Part shown: piece after piece, positions 25,601 through 37,600 of the stretch
Layout: each line of letters starts with the position of its first letter
How positions within the stretch are numbered: position 1 is the stretch's first letter
NCBI RefSeq assembly: GCF_036588685.1
Contig: NC_086384.1
Coordinates: forward strand, 58,758,110 to 58,822,109
Origin: Mytilus trossulus
Taxonomy: Eukaryota > Mollusca > Bivalvia > Mytilida > Mytilidae
DNA length: 64,000 nucleotides
Reading direction: 5' to 3'
The notes under the pieces: generated by a model
The model's database searches: none
What the model was told of the DNA's origin: nothing
What the model saw: only the letters and a program-made list of their open reading frames with translations
Made by a program: the position numbers and the translations under genes

Positions 25601-28600
25601 GTAATTTTCTCTATTGGATTTTTGCATGCCCTTTATTGTTAATATCCAGACTTAACTAATCGATCAGATCGGTAATCGAACACTTATCGATCATATTCGA
25701 TCAGTACTCGATTGATGAGTTGGAGTCATCGATCAGTAATCGATCAAACTCTCTCGGAAAATATTGACGCAATTTATACTTTATAACATAGGCGGATCCA
25801 GGGGAACCCTGGGGGGCCCGCCCCCCCCCCCTTTCGTGGGAAAAACTTGGTTGATTATATAAGGAATCATTGAAGCATGACTGGAGCGGGCCCCCTCTTA
25901 GGTCAGTCAGCGCCTGAAAATAGTAACTGAAATTCTCCCTCTTTCCCAACGGGGGTGAGTTGCTTCTTTTGAAATATTTCTGACACTCGAAAAATCAAAT
26001 AAGATTTTCCAGATTCTTGATAACAGGTGCTTGAGTTTGTATATTACACGTCAGTTGAGAAATATGAGACATATCATTGACTCGTTCTTTTTTTTTACTT
26101 AATCACTAACATAAAACACTTGCGGTAGAACATTTTCATAATAAATAATTGGAGTGGAGGTTCAGGAGGGGGTATCTGGGGTCTGAACCCCTTTTTATTT
26201 GACAATCAAAGCCTTTGAAAGGAGACTGATATAGTTGGAACAACACTTTTAACTTAGGCACTATTGGAACACCCCACCCCTACCCTTTCCCCCAAATGGC
26301 TGGATCCGTCCATGATTTGGGTCCTCGTCAAACATAAGTTTTAATAATAAATGGGAAATAAATAATGTTTAAAAACTCCCGGGTAAAGGTAAAAACCGTG
26401 AGGTCCGAGCTATCTGTGGGACGAATTGACCCGTTAGAATTTACCTGCGTAAACTGTTAGGTCAAGGGCGCTACCAGAGAAATGTGCTATTATTTGAACT
26501 TCGACAAATGGGGAAATTAGCAAAGACTTGCTTCCAAAATCACCTATAGCCTGTACATTAATGCTATGGTAACATTTATTATTTATACAGCTGTTTTGCG
26601 TAATATTTTATTGAATGATTCCGCACAATAATGTGGCCGTCGTTGCAATTAACACCGTCACTGAGCAATAAAATACAAACGGAAATCTGCCGAAATGTGC
26701 AGTTTCATTCTGTAATCAAATGACCAATTAATGAGTGCGTCCGATCCTTCGCCCCATCTTGTCAAATCTCTTTCCAATTTATGTGCCAACTCAACTCCTA
26801 GCAAATATATTGTGTTTCTTTCAAATATTAAAGCTCTTTCATGGCTGAAATTTCTTTCCAGGGGCTAAATATATCTTAAACATCTCATATTTCGAGGATA
26901 AATTTTGTATTGGTACTGCAGCCATCTTGGATGCTTAAATCATATGATTAAAATTTAATACACCACAAAGTTTAACGACAGTTTTAGCCTTTTTAACGCA
27001 GCGTTAAAATTAACGACAAGTTGAACAACACACTAATCATATGATTAAATTTAATCGAATGATTAAGAAATTTTAACGACGCGTTAGCACTAACGACAAG
27101 TTGAACAACAGACCCCTGGTAACTTTGTTTCATCCATATTTTAACTTCAATAAGGAGCACCTTGACCTACATATAAAGTCTGGAAGAGATCAGAAGGTGA
27201 ACAGCAAACTGTGTATGAAGCTATATTCAATTGAAGTCAATATTATTCAGAGATCAATGATGATAAAGTGTAATGGGTCATAACCAGTGACACAATGTTC
27301 ATGCATGTATGTGGTGAACTTTTGTGGTTTATCAAATAGATGAAGTTTGAAGTTATCAGTTTATAATATATCAAACAAAATTGTTTCTACAAATTCTCTA
27401 GATATTTCAAACCACATCATTCAAAATGTTTTTTTTGTTTTGAATTTATTGTAATCAGATGCAATCATGATTACTTTGCTAATGTAATCATTCATTTAAT
27501 CAGACACTTTCAGAAATGATGTAATCATTAATTGAATTTAATCGTACAATTGACAAAGTAATTGTAATTTAATCAATTACATTGAAAGTAATCGAACCAA
27601 TCTCTGACCGCGACAATGATAAGATTATATACAATGGGTCCAGATTATATCTAACTATGAAAAGACTGTTTAGGAATCCAAATGATAATCTAACCAATTT
27701 ATTATGATGCTGTTTTATAAACATACCTCATTCTTCATCCAAGGAGAATACATCTGTTTAGATTGATGCATTTGCTTATGCTGAATACAGAAACACTCAT
27801 TCTCGCTTATCAAATTCTCATATTCAAAGGTGTCTTCATAATAATAGCCGTCACTGCATTTGAAATGGAGTTTAAAAGATATTTTCACTTTATATCTCTC
27901 TTTTATATCTTCAATTTGTTGTTTTACTTCTCTGTATATATCGCTACACATACTTCCTAACCCCTCCTGTTCTTCGGAAAATGACAAAACCTGAACAGCA
28001 ATGGTATCAGTCGACATGGAAACCATAATCTTTGTACCTCCAGATTTATCAATGTCAAACAAACAGATACCACGGTTCAATGCAATACCTCCCTCTACTT
28101 TGCTAGGGTAGTAGTTTCTGATAAACCAGGCAGATATATGGTTGAAGAAAGAAGGTGGAAGAAATTCAAATTTAAAACAAAGCCAGGAAGTTCTTATACA
28201 TTTTTCGTCCACAATGCCAATTTTTTGACATACTTCAACAAACGTGGAAGACGGCATCATGCTTGGCATTATGTAATAACTTGAGTTTTTTATTTTGACT
28301 ATTATGTCCAGTTTTTCCATTATTTTGTGTAAATTATTTTTCTGGCCAGAAAACTGACTTCCATCTTTTGATTTGAAGAGTTCTGTAATTAACGACTCGC
28401 TTATTTTGCCTTGTCGTTTAAACAGTGTATAATCCTCAAGGTGATGCAATCTCCTGTCATCAACTCTATCTGAAACTAAACATCGGAAAGCATCTGCTAA
28501 CCACTGAGGTCTTATTATGATTAAGTTCGGTATATTTTCAAAGAAAATAATGTTCCCTACATTATGCTGAAATCGCAGAAACAACAACAAATCCTTCTTT

Positions 28601-31600
28601 TCTAGAATATTGATATCAGGATGTTTAGCCAGATTTGACATTTCAGTAAAATTGATGAATTGTTTTCCATCATTCTTATTTAGTTCAATCAAATGTTCTA
28701 GAAGAATCCATTTTAACGGAAACGAATTGCCCCAATTATCCATTTTCCGTGCAGACTCGGAAATGGCTTTTCGCAACTTTTCAAACTCGTCATCGGTATC
28801 TTTGGTATTTGACAGATAAAACTTGTTGTGCAAGTGATGATATTTGCTTTGAAATCCAAGAATTTTGTCGATTTGATCATTAAGTTCCTTTTCTCTCTTC
28901 TTAAAATCTGCCTTTAGAAAATGAATGACAAAATCAACAGCTATCGTTTTGATACTTGGTCAATAAAGATTGCATTATGCACCTCCAATGTATATCGTCT
29001 TATTCAACTGTATCACTACTTATGAAATTATATAGATAACAAATAAACCTTCTGTAACGTACTATATGATATTGGTTTTGTTGTTGCTGAAGGCCTAATA
29101 CTCTATTTTTTGTATTTGTTGTTGCATAGTCTTTATGAAATTATCTTATTGAGAATCATACTACGTCAACTAACATCAACCACAGAAGTTGCCTTCTGCG
29201 TACATTTATCGTTATCACTAGATCTTCCGCTGACCGGCTTAAACATGTAACAAAGCAGGGCGTTTGTTTGGATGAGCAGGATGTATAAACTAACGTTCAA
29301 TCAGAATAGGGAATTGATGTTCAAAGACTCGTGCAGAGAAAACTTAACCCTTAAAATTGAGATGTGTTTTCCAATCCCCAAGATTGTTTTTATGTTGTAA
29401 AATAATATTTTCTGTACTATGCATTACATAAAAAAAAGACACATTCATTTAACTTTATAGTGAACTCTTTGAGGGGACCTCAAGTAGCATAAAGCATTTA
29501 TAGCGAGGTAAAATGTATGTCACTGTCCAACTAACCATTAATTATCAGTCCCAAGTTATTGTGATCAATATACTCTATAGCAGAACAGAGTACTTTAATT
29601 AATTTAATTTTTTGTGTATGTGCATGATATAGTTGTCACCTGACGATAAACAGTCAGCAATTAATAGTGATTTTTTGTTTGATCGTAGTTTGATTAATCG
29701 GATAAAGCTTAAGCTATTGTTCACACTTTTTTTGTAGTGTTGAGCGTTCATAAACGAGGTTAAGACACATTCTATGTGTTTCAGCTTCAAAAACAAACAT
29801 AAAACGGACTATGTGATAACAATTGCCATAATCCTGAATTGGTACAGGACAATTCAAAACAAATGGTTGAAAGAACGTAGTTGTATGTAATGTCATACCT
29901 CCCGCTTATATACCAGTATGAAAAATACCGCTAAAATGACAACGTTAAATATTACGTGGCAGGGATAAAGTACAAAAAAATGCAAGAATATTCCGAAAAG
30001 AAAATACATTAATAAATACTTTAATACAAGCCGTCCATATAAAAATGTAAGCCACATAATAACAATGAAAACCAAAACTAATTAACGACACAACACACAT
30101 ACAGCAAATGCCAATATTATAATAAACTGTGAGTCACACGTAAGTATCCACGCCAAAAAAGTGACGACACTGGGAATTTAAAAAAAAAAATTATTATATT
30201 GAACTGAAACTAAAATATACTAATTAACAAAAGAAACGATATACGACTTTGGAATCAAATTCATCAAAAAGTATTAAATATAAAACAGAATGAGATACAC
30301 ACATTTTAAAAAAGCTTTTATTTGCAACGTATGCACATATGGTCTTGAAAATAAAAACCTGTCGAAAAGTAACTTAATTTTGTGTAAACGATCATAGGGT
30401 ACACATTATTTTTGCAGAAAGTTGAATAAAAAGTAAAATCACAAAAATACTGAACTTAGAGGAAAATCAAATTCCGAAAGTCCATAATCACATGACAAAA
30501 TCAAATGACAAAAAAACAAAAAAACGATTAGACAAGAACTGTCATATCCCTGACTTGGCACAGACATTTTAAAATGTAGAAAATGGGGGATTTAACCTGT
30601 TTTTTAGCGCTAAACCTGTCACTTTTTTACAGTCTCATCAAATCCGTAATACTTACAATGATGCGTGAATTAAACAGACATATTAAGTAAAATAGTCAAA
30701 ATATGGGTACAGAAGTCTTCATCGTGTAACAATTCTAAAAGGAACAATTTAACTGAACTCAAAAAATGTATCTCCGAGGTTTAAAACAGTTTAAAGGTTT
30801 GAAGAATTAAGAAGAATCCCCAAATAGTTCATTCCACTACGCATTTGAATCATATTGACGTTTGTGGTTCAACGTATTTTCTTATACATAATACAAATAT
30901 ATCATAGTGACATATTATAGCACAATAATATACTGACGGGATCTCATAAAGTACAGATTCACGTAATAAGTCCCCCCCCCCCCCCCAAAAAAAAAAAGAA
31001 AGAAAGAAAAAACACGTTGACGGGTTGTTTGATTACCGTGCCACGTTAAATGGACTTCATATAAAGAACAATTAAGGCTTGTCTACCTCAGGTATAGATA
31101 ACCTTAGCTGCATTTGGCAAAACCTTAGGAATGTTGGTCCTCAATGCTCTTCAACTTCGTACTTTTTTTTCAACTTTTTTGGATTCGAGCGTCACTGATG
31201 AGTCTTTCGTAGACGAAACGCGTATTTACAAAATGTAGTCCTGGTATCAATGATGATATAAAAAAGATGTGGTATGATTGCCAATGAGACAACTGTCCAC
31301 AAAAGACCAAAATTACTCAAACATTAACAACTATAGGTCATCGTACGGCCTCCGACAATGAGCAAGGCCCATACCGCATAGTCAGCTATAAAAGGCCCCG
31401 ATAAGACAATGTAAAACAATTCAAATGAGAAAACTAACGGCCTTATTATTTAAAACAATCCAACAGTCAAAGTAATATTAGTAATAGAACAAACACAAAT
31501 GAAGAATAAAAGCAACAGTAGTATACCGCTGTTCAAAACTCATAAATCCTTAGACGAAAAAACAAAATCGGTGTAACAAACTAAAACCGAGGGAAACGCA

Positions 31601-34600
31601 TTAAATATAACAGGAGAACAACGACACAACACTGAAATGTAACACACATAGACACGGACCAAGCATCAGACAAAATCCCACGAGAATAACAAATATAAAA
31701 TCAAAACCAAATACATGAATTTGGGATAGACAAGTACCGTGACACGTCTTATCGCAATGTGAATTTACACTAAAAAATAAGAGCAAACAAACGATTCAAC
31801 GTTAAAATGTAACACACACACAGAAACGAACAATAATATAACAATTGCCATCTTCCCGACTTGGTACAGGACAATTTTAAAGGGAAAAAATGGTTTGTTG
31901 AACAATATAACACGTAGTTAAGATTGAAAACAACATCAGTACATGTACGCTGAATCTATACATCAAGACCATCACGTATTATGTGTTAAGGTGATGCGGA
32001 ATATTTATCAACAAGATCTTAGTACCTACCGATGAACTATAAATGCATTTTCAAATTATTTGTTTCAAAATATTCATTATGCTAATCAAGTAATGTTCAT
32101 TCCGTAAATAATGAAATATTGGTTTTTTTTTATATTTTTGGTATCTCAAAAAATGCATAAACAAATTGTTTACATCTCATATCAATGCTTTGAATATAAA
32201 AACAACACACTGTAAATTTGGAACCTTTCGGATGTTTTTTAAGATAGTTACCGTTTGTTGATTTGCACTTTTCGCGTATTGTCTAAGGTAAATTAATTGA
32301 CAATGTACACATTTAAAAAAAAATTGTGGTGCCGAACTTTGCTTTACAAATAAACGAAGAAACTGTATGCTTTTTAAAAAGTGTTTATGGCAAACATTGT
32401 CATTATTTTTAAATGAGTGGTTGGCATCATAAGTCCGAACTTCTGTTTTTTTTTTTGGTTTTTTTTATGTTAATATTGTTCAAAAATCTAAATTTCGCCA
32501 AATGACGTCATGAAAGCATTGTTCTATATGAATTGATATTTCCGTAATCATTAAGTATTACCACCTTCAATATTGGTCATATAAACGGAAAACTTAATCT
32601 TTAAGTCGAATGCTTTTGTTGACTAGTGTAGCATTGATTAAATGAAAAAATAATAAAACTATTATCCTTTGATCTTCTACATGTATTTGCAAATATTCAT
32701 TAGATGACGTTGAGATCCAGAACGAATACTAAGAAGTAAAGTTTAAAAAAAAATCAACTAGAAGTTAGATATAATTGTATTACCTCATATTTATCCTTCC
32801 CAGTGAAGACTAATAAAATCGGAGGATCGAAATGCCCTATAATAGTTGGTTCGTCGGCCGTTCGATGGCAATGGATAGAATCAAACCAAAAATCAACATA
32901 CTCTGAAATATATTAACATTGTTGAATAAATAATGTTTCACGACTAATTAGGACACTTTGAATATGCAGGAAAAAAACATACAGATCAATCATGTTTACA
33001 AGGAGTATGTTAGGTAAACAAAGTTCCAGCTCCTTGTAAGAATGATATAATTGTGTTATGTTATCGAATGTCTGTATGGAGTTAATTGATAACACTAGAC
33101 GTATTAACACATATATACACATAAGATCGAATTTGTTTCTTATCGACCAAGGTCACATACTACACTAGTCAACAAAAGAAATGATACACGACTTTAGAAT
33201 AATATTTATCAAAAAGTATTAAACATAAAACAGAATTAAATACACACATTTTAAAAAGCTTTCATTTGCATTGTATGCACATATTATAATAAAAATCAAA
33301 ACCTATCGGAATGTAACTAAATTCCATTAAACGATCATAGGGTGCAAATTATTGTTGCGGAAAGTTGGACACAACATTGACATATAAATTTTTTAAGTAG
33401 TAATTGAATTTTCAAATTTGTTTATAAATAACAATATGCAAATCAAGTAATGTACATATTGTCACTAAGAGGTTGAAATATTGTTTTATTTTTTAAATTA
33501 TTAGTAACACAAGTGTTTTTTGAAATATCAAAAAATGCAACAAAAGAAGAAATGTTTTCGTCTCAAATCAATGTCTTAGATAATATGTAATCAACACACT
33601 GTAAATTTGGAACCTTTAGGATTAGTTTTAAAATTATTAACGTTTTTAAGAAGACTATTTGTCGGTAACCTTTTTTCCTCAGTTCATATAGAACTGAATT
33701 CATAATATAAATCAGACCTTATGTTCGCTTGGAGTATATGCGACTGACAAACAAGTACCACCATTTTTTATTTAAGAAATGTATGTATGAATTCAGGAAT
33801 ATGACAGTTGTTTTCAATTCGTTCGATTGATCAATTAATTTTTCCTTTAGATATGAGACTCTCCATTTTGCATTTTCCTTGCAGTTTGATATTCTTGTTA
33901 TTTTATTATTTTCCAAGTCAATATGTTTTGGTTGTTTTGTTTATTGTTCATCAAAATATAATTTAATTTTGGACGTAACGCGTCTTCTGATTATTTTGTT
34001 ATGAGCCAAAAGACATAATTTAGTCATGTGATTGTGGCGTCATCAACGTTTTTTCATGGTTTTCTACGGTTTAAAATGAAATTTAGAATTAATTTAAAAG
34101 AAATGACTGTAATATTATTTCTGTCTATTCAAAATAACATAAAATTCAGTGTGTACCAAATTGTTTATGTTATTTCTTCATAGACAGAAAAAATATTATA
34201 AAAATGTAATCGCACTTGTGTATAGTGCTATAGTTTGCATTTCAAAAAACATACCATGAACTTCATTCGCCATTAACCTTTATTGTGTTCAAATTATTTA
34301 AAATTTATCAAAACTTTATCAAACCACCATTGCGTATGTGTCATTTTGGTCTTTTGTGGATAGTTGTCTCATTGGCAATCATACCACATCTTTTTTTCAT
34401 ATGGGATTTATTACAGACCATTGATAGGTAAAACCAGTAAAACAGTCAATCATTAAAAGCAATTAGGGGTATACGTCAATGAAACCGACCCAAAACCGAA
34501 CTAAAAACTAGTCTGTCTACTTGACTAGTTTAGTCCTGATGTATATATCAACAGTTCAGGGGAATATTCGTTCTGTTGTGTAGAATGTGTTACATATAAA

Positions 34601-37600
34601 GAAACATTGATGTTATACAATGTGAAACCCTTTTCCACTATTTGCGAAGCAAAGTTCGGCCCCACAAGAAATCGGTAAAATGTACACATTATCAATTGAT
34701 TTAACATTGACAGTAAGTGTAAAGTAAATTAAACAAAAAAAAACACTTCTACTTCTACTTCTTGAAACGATTATTATAGATTATTGGTTATTTCTTCTGT
34801 GCAATACATTGTATGGTACCGTCACCTTAAAAAAAAAGGAACTGTTATATCTTACTTTACTTTATCGTTTGTCTTCGTTTCGAAACAGAAATCCGTGTGA
34901 AACATAATTGTTGCCTATTTGTGGGGATATATTTGTTTAACTTAACACGAATTGCTTCAATTAATAATCATATGACTCGTTCCTGTTTTTTTAAATTCCA
35001 CCTAATTCTTTTTTGTGTTTTTTTGTTCAATGCCAACGATTTATTGCTTTAAGAGCTTTCCAGTTTAAAACACGAAATATGTATATGATGATATTTTACT
35101 TTGCATAGCATATAATTAATTAATATGTACAGCTCTTTATTTCATATCATTATTAAATATCTGCAAATCATAAATTATCATTTGCTATTGCATTTTATTT
35201 CCTGATACGACAACATACCTCCAATATGCTGAAAATCGGCAAAACACTGATTTAAGCCTTGTTTACTTATGTCATTCTCCATATCTGCAACTACAAGGTA
35301 TACCGCACTACTAGTTAAAAATGCTTGATGTGTAGCATAAAATTCTTTTTGTCCTGCAAAGTCCCATAATTCACATAAAGCATACAGGTTCGTAAGAGTA
35401 TTATCAGCTGACTTAGAAAAAACGGTAGATATCAAATCTGTAGGCATTATCAATGATGCAGACTCATTCGCATCTTTATCTTGATCAATACCAAACTTTG
35501 TGTCGCTAGCTAAATCTTCAGGTTTTAACAGTAATGTAGATTTATTCGTATCCTGTTTTTTAACAAAATTCACATTTGCTTCGGTAGCTAAATCCTTATG
35601 TATTACCAATGATGACCCATTTTTATCATCACTTTTATCCATGCTAACCTGTGCGTCGGTTGTAGTGTCCTTTTTGTCAGTATATATATCATCACTGTGT
35701 CTAACATTTATAATCTTTGTCTCCTGTAATTGCACATTTTGAGAGTATATATTCTCGGCCGTTGGAAGTAGTGCTCTCTTAATCCGTCCAACTTTATCAT
35801 CATTTATATCTGGATGAAAACAAAATCAATTCTTTATTTGTACAACAAGATTCAAACTATCACTTGACAATACGAATATCCGTTTCTATACCACTATCAG
35901 TAGTTATTAATAAGTACCAGGATTATAATTTAGTACACCAGACGTGCGTTTCGTCTACCTAAGACTCATTGTTGGCGATCATATAAAAAAAAATTACAAA
36001 GCCAAACAAGTACAAGGTTGAAGAGCACTAATTGATAAGGATATACACACGTGACAGTCATTTTGTAAAATACATGTACATGTGTGTTCACTGCCATTTT
36101 TGTTTTTGTTGTTTGAACTAGCGTTTTACTTTACCGTTATTGACTAACTTAGCGATACGTTATCTTTTGTAAATAAACAAAAGTATGCATTATTCTTTGC
36201 AGAATAGTTATTTCTTTGACGCATTCTCCTTTCCATTCACAATTTTATTTGAAGACATACATGTACATTTTGTAACATCATGTTTAGTAATATGTGAGAA
36301 TGTTGTATTCGATCGAAGACTTTTCTGTTAATTCATAATAATTGTGTCTAACCACTTTTATTAAAACATGTTATATACCTTTGCCAATTGTCCAGGTTCC
36401 ATCACTTATGTTAATTTTACATCTACGAACAACAATATCAACACCGTCTGTACTGGTAACCTCAGATATGTCATCCTTCAATAATCGTCTCATAAGGCAC
36501 GTTTTCCCAACTGATTCTTTACCAACTATCATAACTCTTACAAAATACCTATTTTCTGTCTTTTCACTTTGGATAAGTTTATTGTATCTAGATTTATCTT
36601 TCTCTGATAATCGGTTAATGGCTTCTGGTAAATCTAAAATAAATTTACCTCTGTAACATGATGTTTTAATAGATACCAGACTTAATCTAATATGCCATAC
36701 AAGCGTTTCGTCTGCATAAGACTTATCAGTGACGCCCAAATCAAAATAGTTATAAAGACAAACAGGTACAAAGTTTAAGAGTATAGGGGACTCAAAATTC
36801 CAAAATGCTGTCCCAAATACAGAAATAGATATCTTTGTCTAGGATAAGAACACCCTTAGTATTTCGAAAAAATAATACTTTTGTAAACAGCAAATTGATA
36901 AAAAAAAACCAACATATAATGGATATTCATGTCAACATCGAAGTGCTGACTACTAGGCTGGTGATACAAGTTTTTTTAAGTGGTCTTTTCAATCATTTAA
37001 ATTTGGACATTACTATGTGCGCACAATTTATATCTGTAATTGTCCCGACTATTGTTTAGGTCATTCTGTGTTTTATTCCTTTACACTTTCAAAATATTGT
37101 AGTTGATGACGTTATATAACACATGTCTAACATCATCTAATTCATCTTACGAAAATTCAAAGCAGTGATCTGGCGTTATAAATTATAAGCCTGGTAGCTT
37201 TTATAACTATTTACACAACTGGGTCGATGCAAATGCAGGTGAACAATAATCGGGTCAATTGAAGATATAAATTGTGCGCAACTAGTAATGCCCAAATAAA
37301 AATAATTGAAAAGAACAGTTAAAAAAACTTTCTTCCTCTTTCATTACATTGTTTTCCATATTTCTAAACATATTTTTTAGTTTTTTCTTCTTCGTTTGAT
37401 CGGTTTTATCGCGGATTTTTGTTCAACTATATCTTGTTGTTATTTGTATTTGGTGTCCTGTATCCAATGTAACTGAGTAACTGTTCGTATTTTCAAGTTT
37501 CTAAATCAATTCTTTCAGTTTTCTTGTAACGATCATTACAGGATTTACAATGCAAATCTAGTAACTAATATAGACAAGTTAAGTATAAACAAATGCATGT

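Larger units (their letters stand above)
17964..27119. mobile_element. PIF/Harbinger-like TIR element, 9.2 kb, TAA duplication
   Basis: The left terminus (ccaggggtccgttgttcaa, from 17964) and the right terminus (ending at 27119) are inverted copies with one mismatch over 19 bp. Both are flanked by TAA (17961-17963 and 27120-27122), the 3-bp TWA duplication typical of PIF/Harbinger. Subterminal regions (18000-18115 and 27000-27090) are rich in palindromic 'aatcatatgatta' and 'ttaacgac' words. No transposase frame is visible, so it is non-autonomous and swollen by an internal insertion. Confidence 0.7.
16950..27620. mobile_element. Outer TIR-like pair enclosing a nested element
   Basis: At 16953-17095 the sequence is dense in TAATCA/TGATTA words after a short 'ccgagaccagacttgggg' phrase. 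At 27460-27615 an inverted counterpart with the same words ends in 'ccaatctctgaccg'. The two ends are imperfect inverted copies about 10.6 kb apart. The ends are AT-rich and degenerate, so the exact boundaries and the target duplication are uncertain. Confidence 0.5.
30219..32627. mobile_element. Probable TIR element split by nested repeats
   Basis: The left end 'actaattaacaaaag' (30219) and the inverted right end at 32611-32627 (actagtcaacaaaagca on the minus strand) match with three differences. The parts at 30219-30440 and 32040-32260 have colinear homologues at 33164-33370 and 33400-33640, so about 1.6 kb (30440-32030, holding the hammerhead, A and B repeats) is a later insertion. Confidence 0.45.

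Noticed and set aside
27763..28819. Plus-strand frames opposite the COR exon
   Set aside because: Antisense shadows of the COR coding sequence.
31601..31786. Hydrophobic minus-strand frame that could be a signal peptide or membrane protein
   Set aside because: Mirrored at 54113-54298 in another copy of family B repeat; also considered as a leader exon for the receptor, but it is repeat-derived and the second copy has no donor in the right phase that I could identify.
35500..36656. Plus-strand frames opposite the Roc exons (35500-35742, 36342-36656)
   Set aside because: Antisense shadows of the Roc-domain exons.
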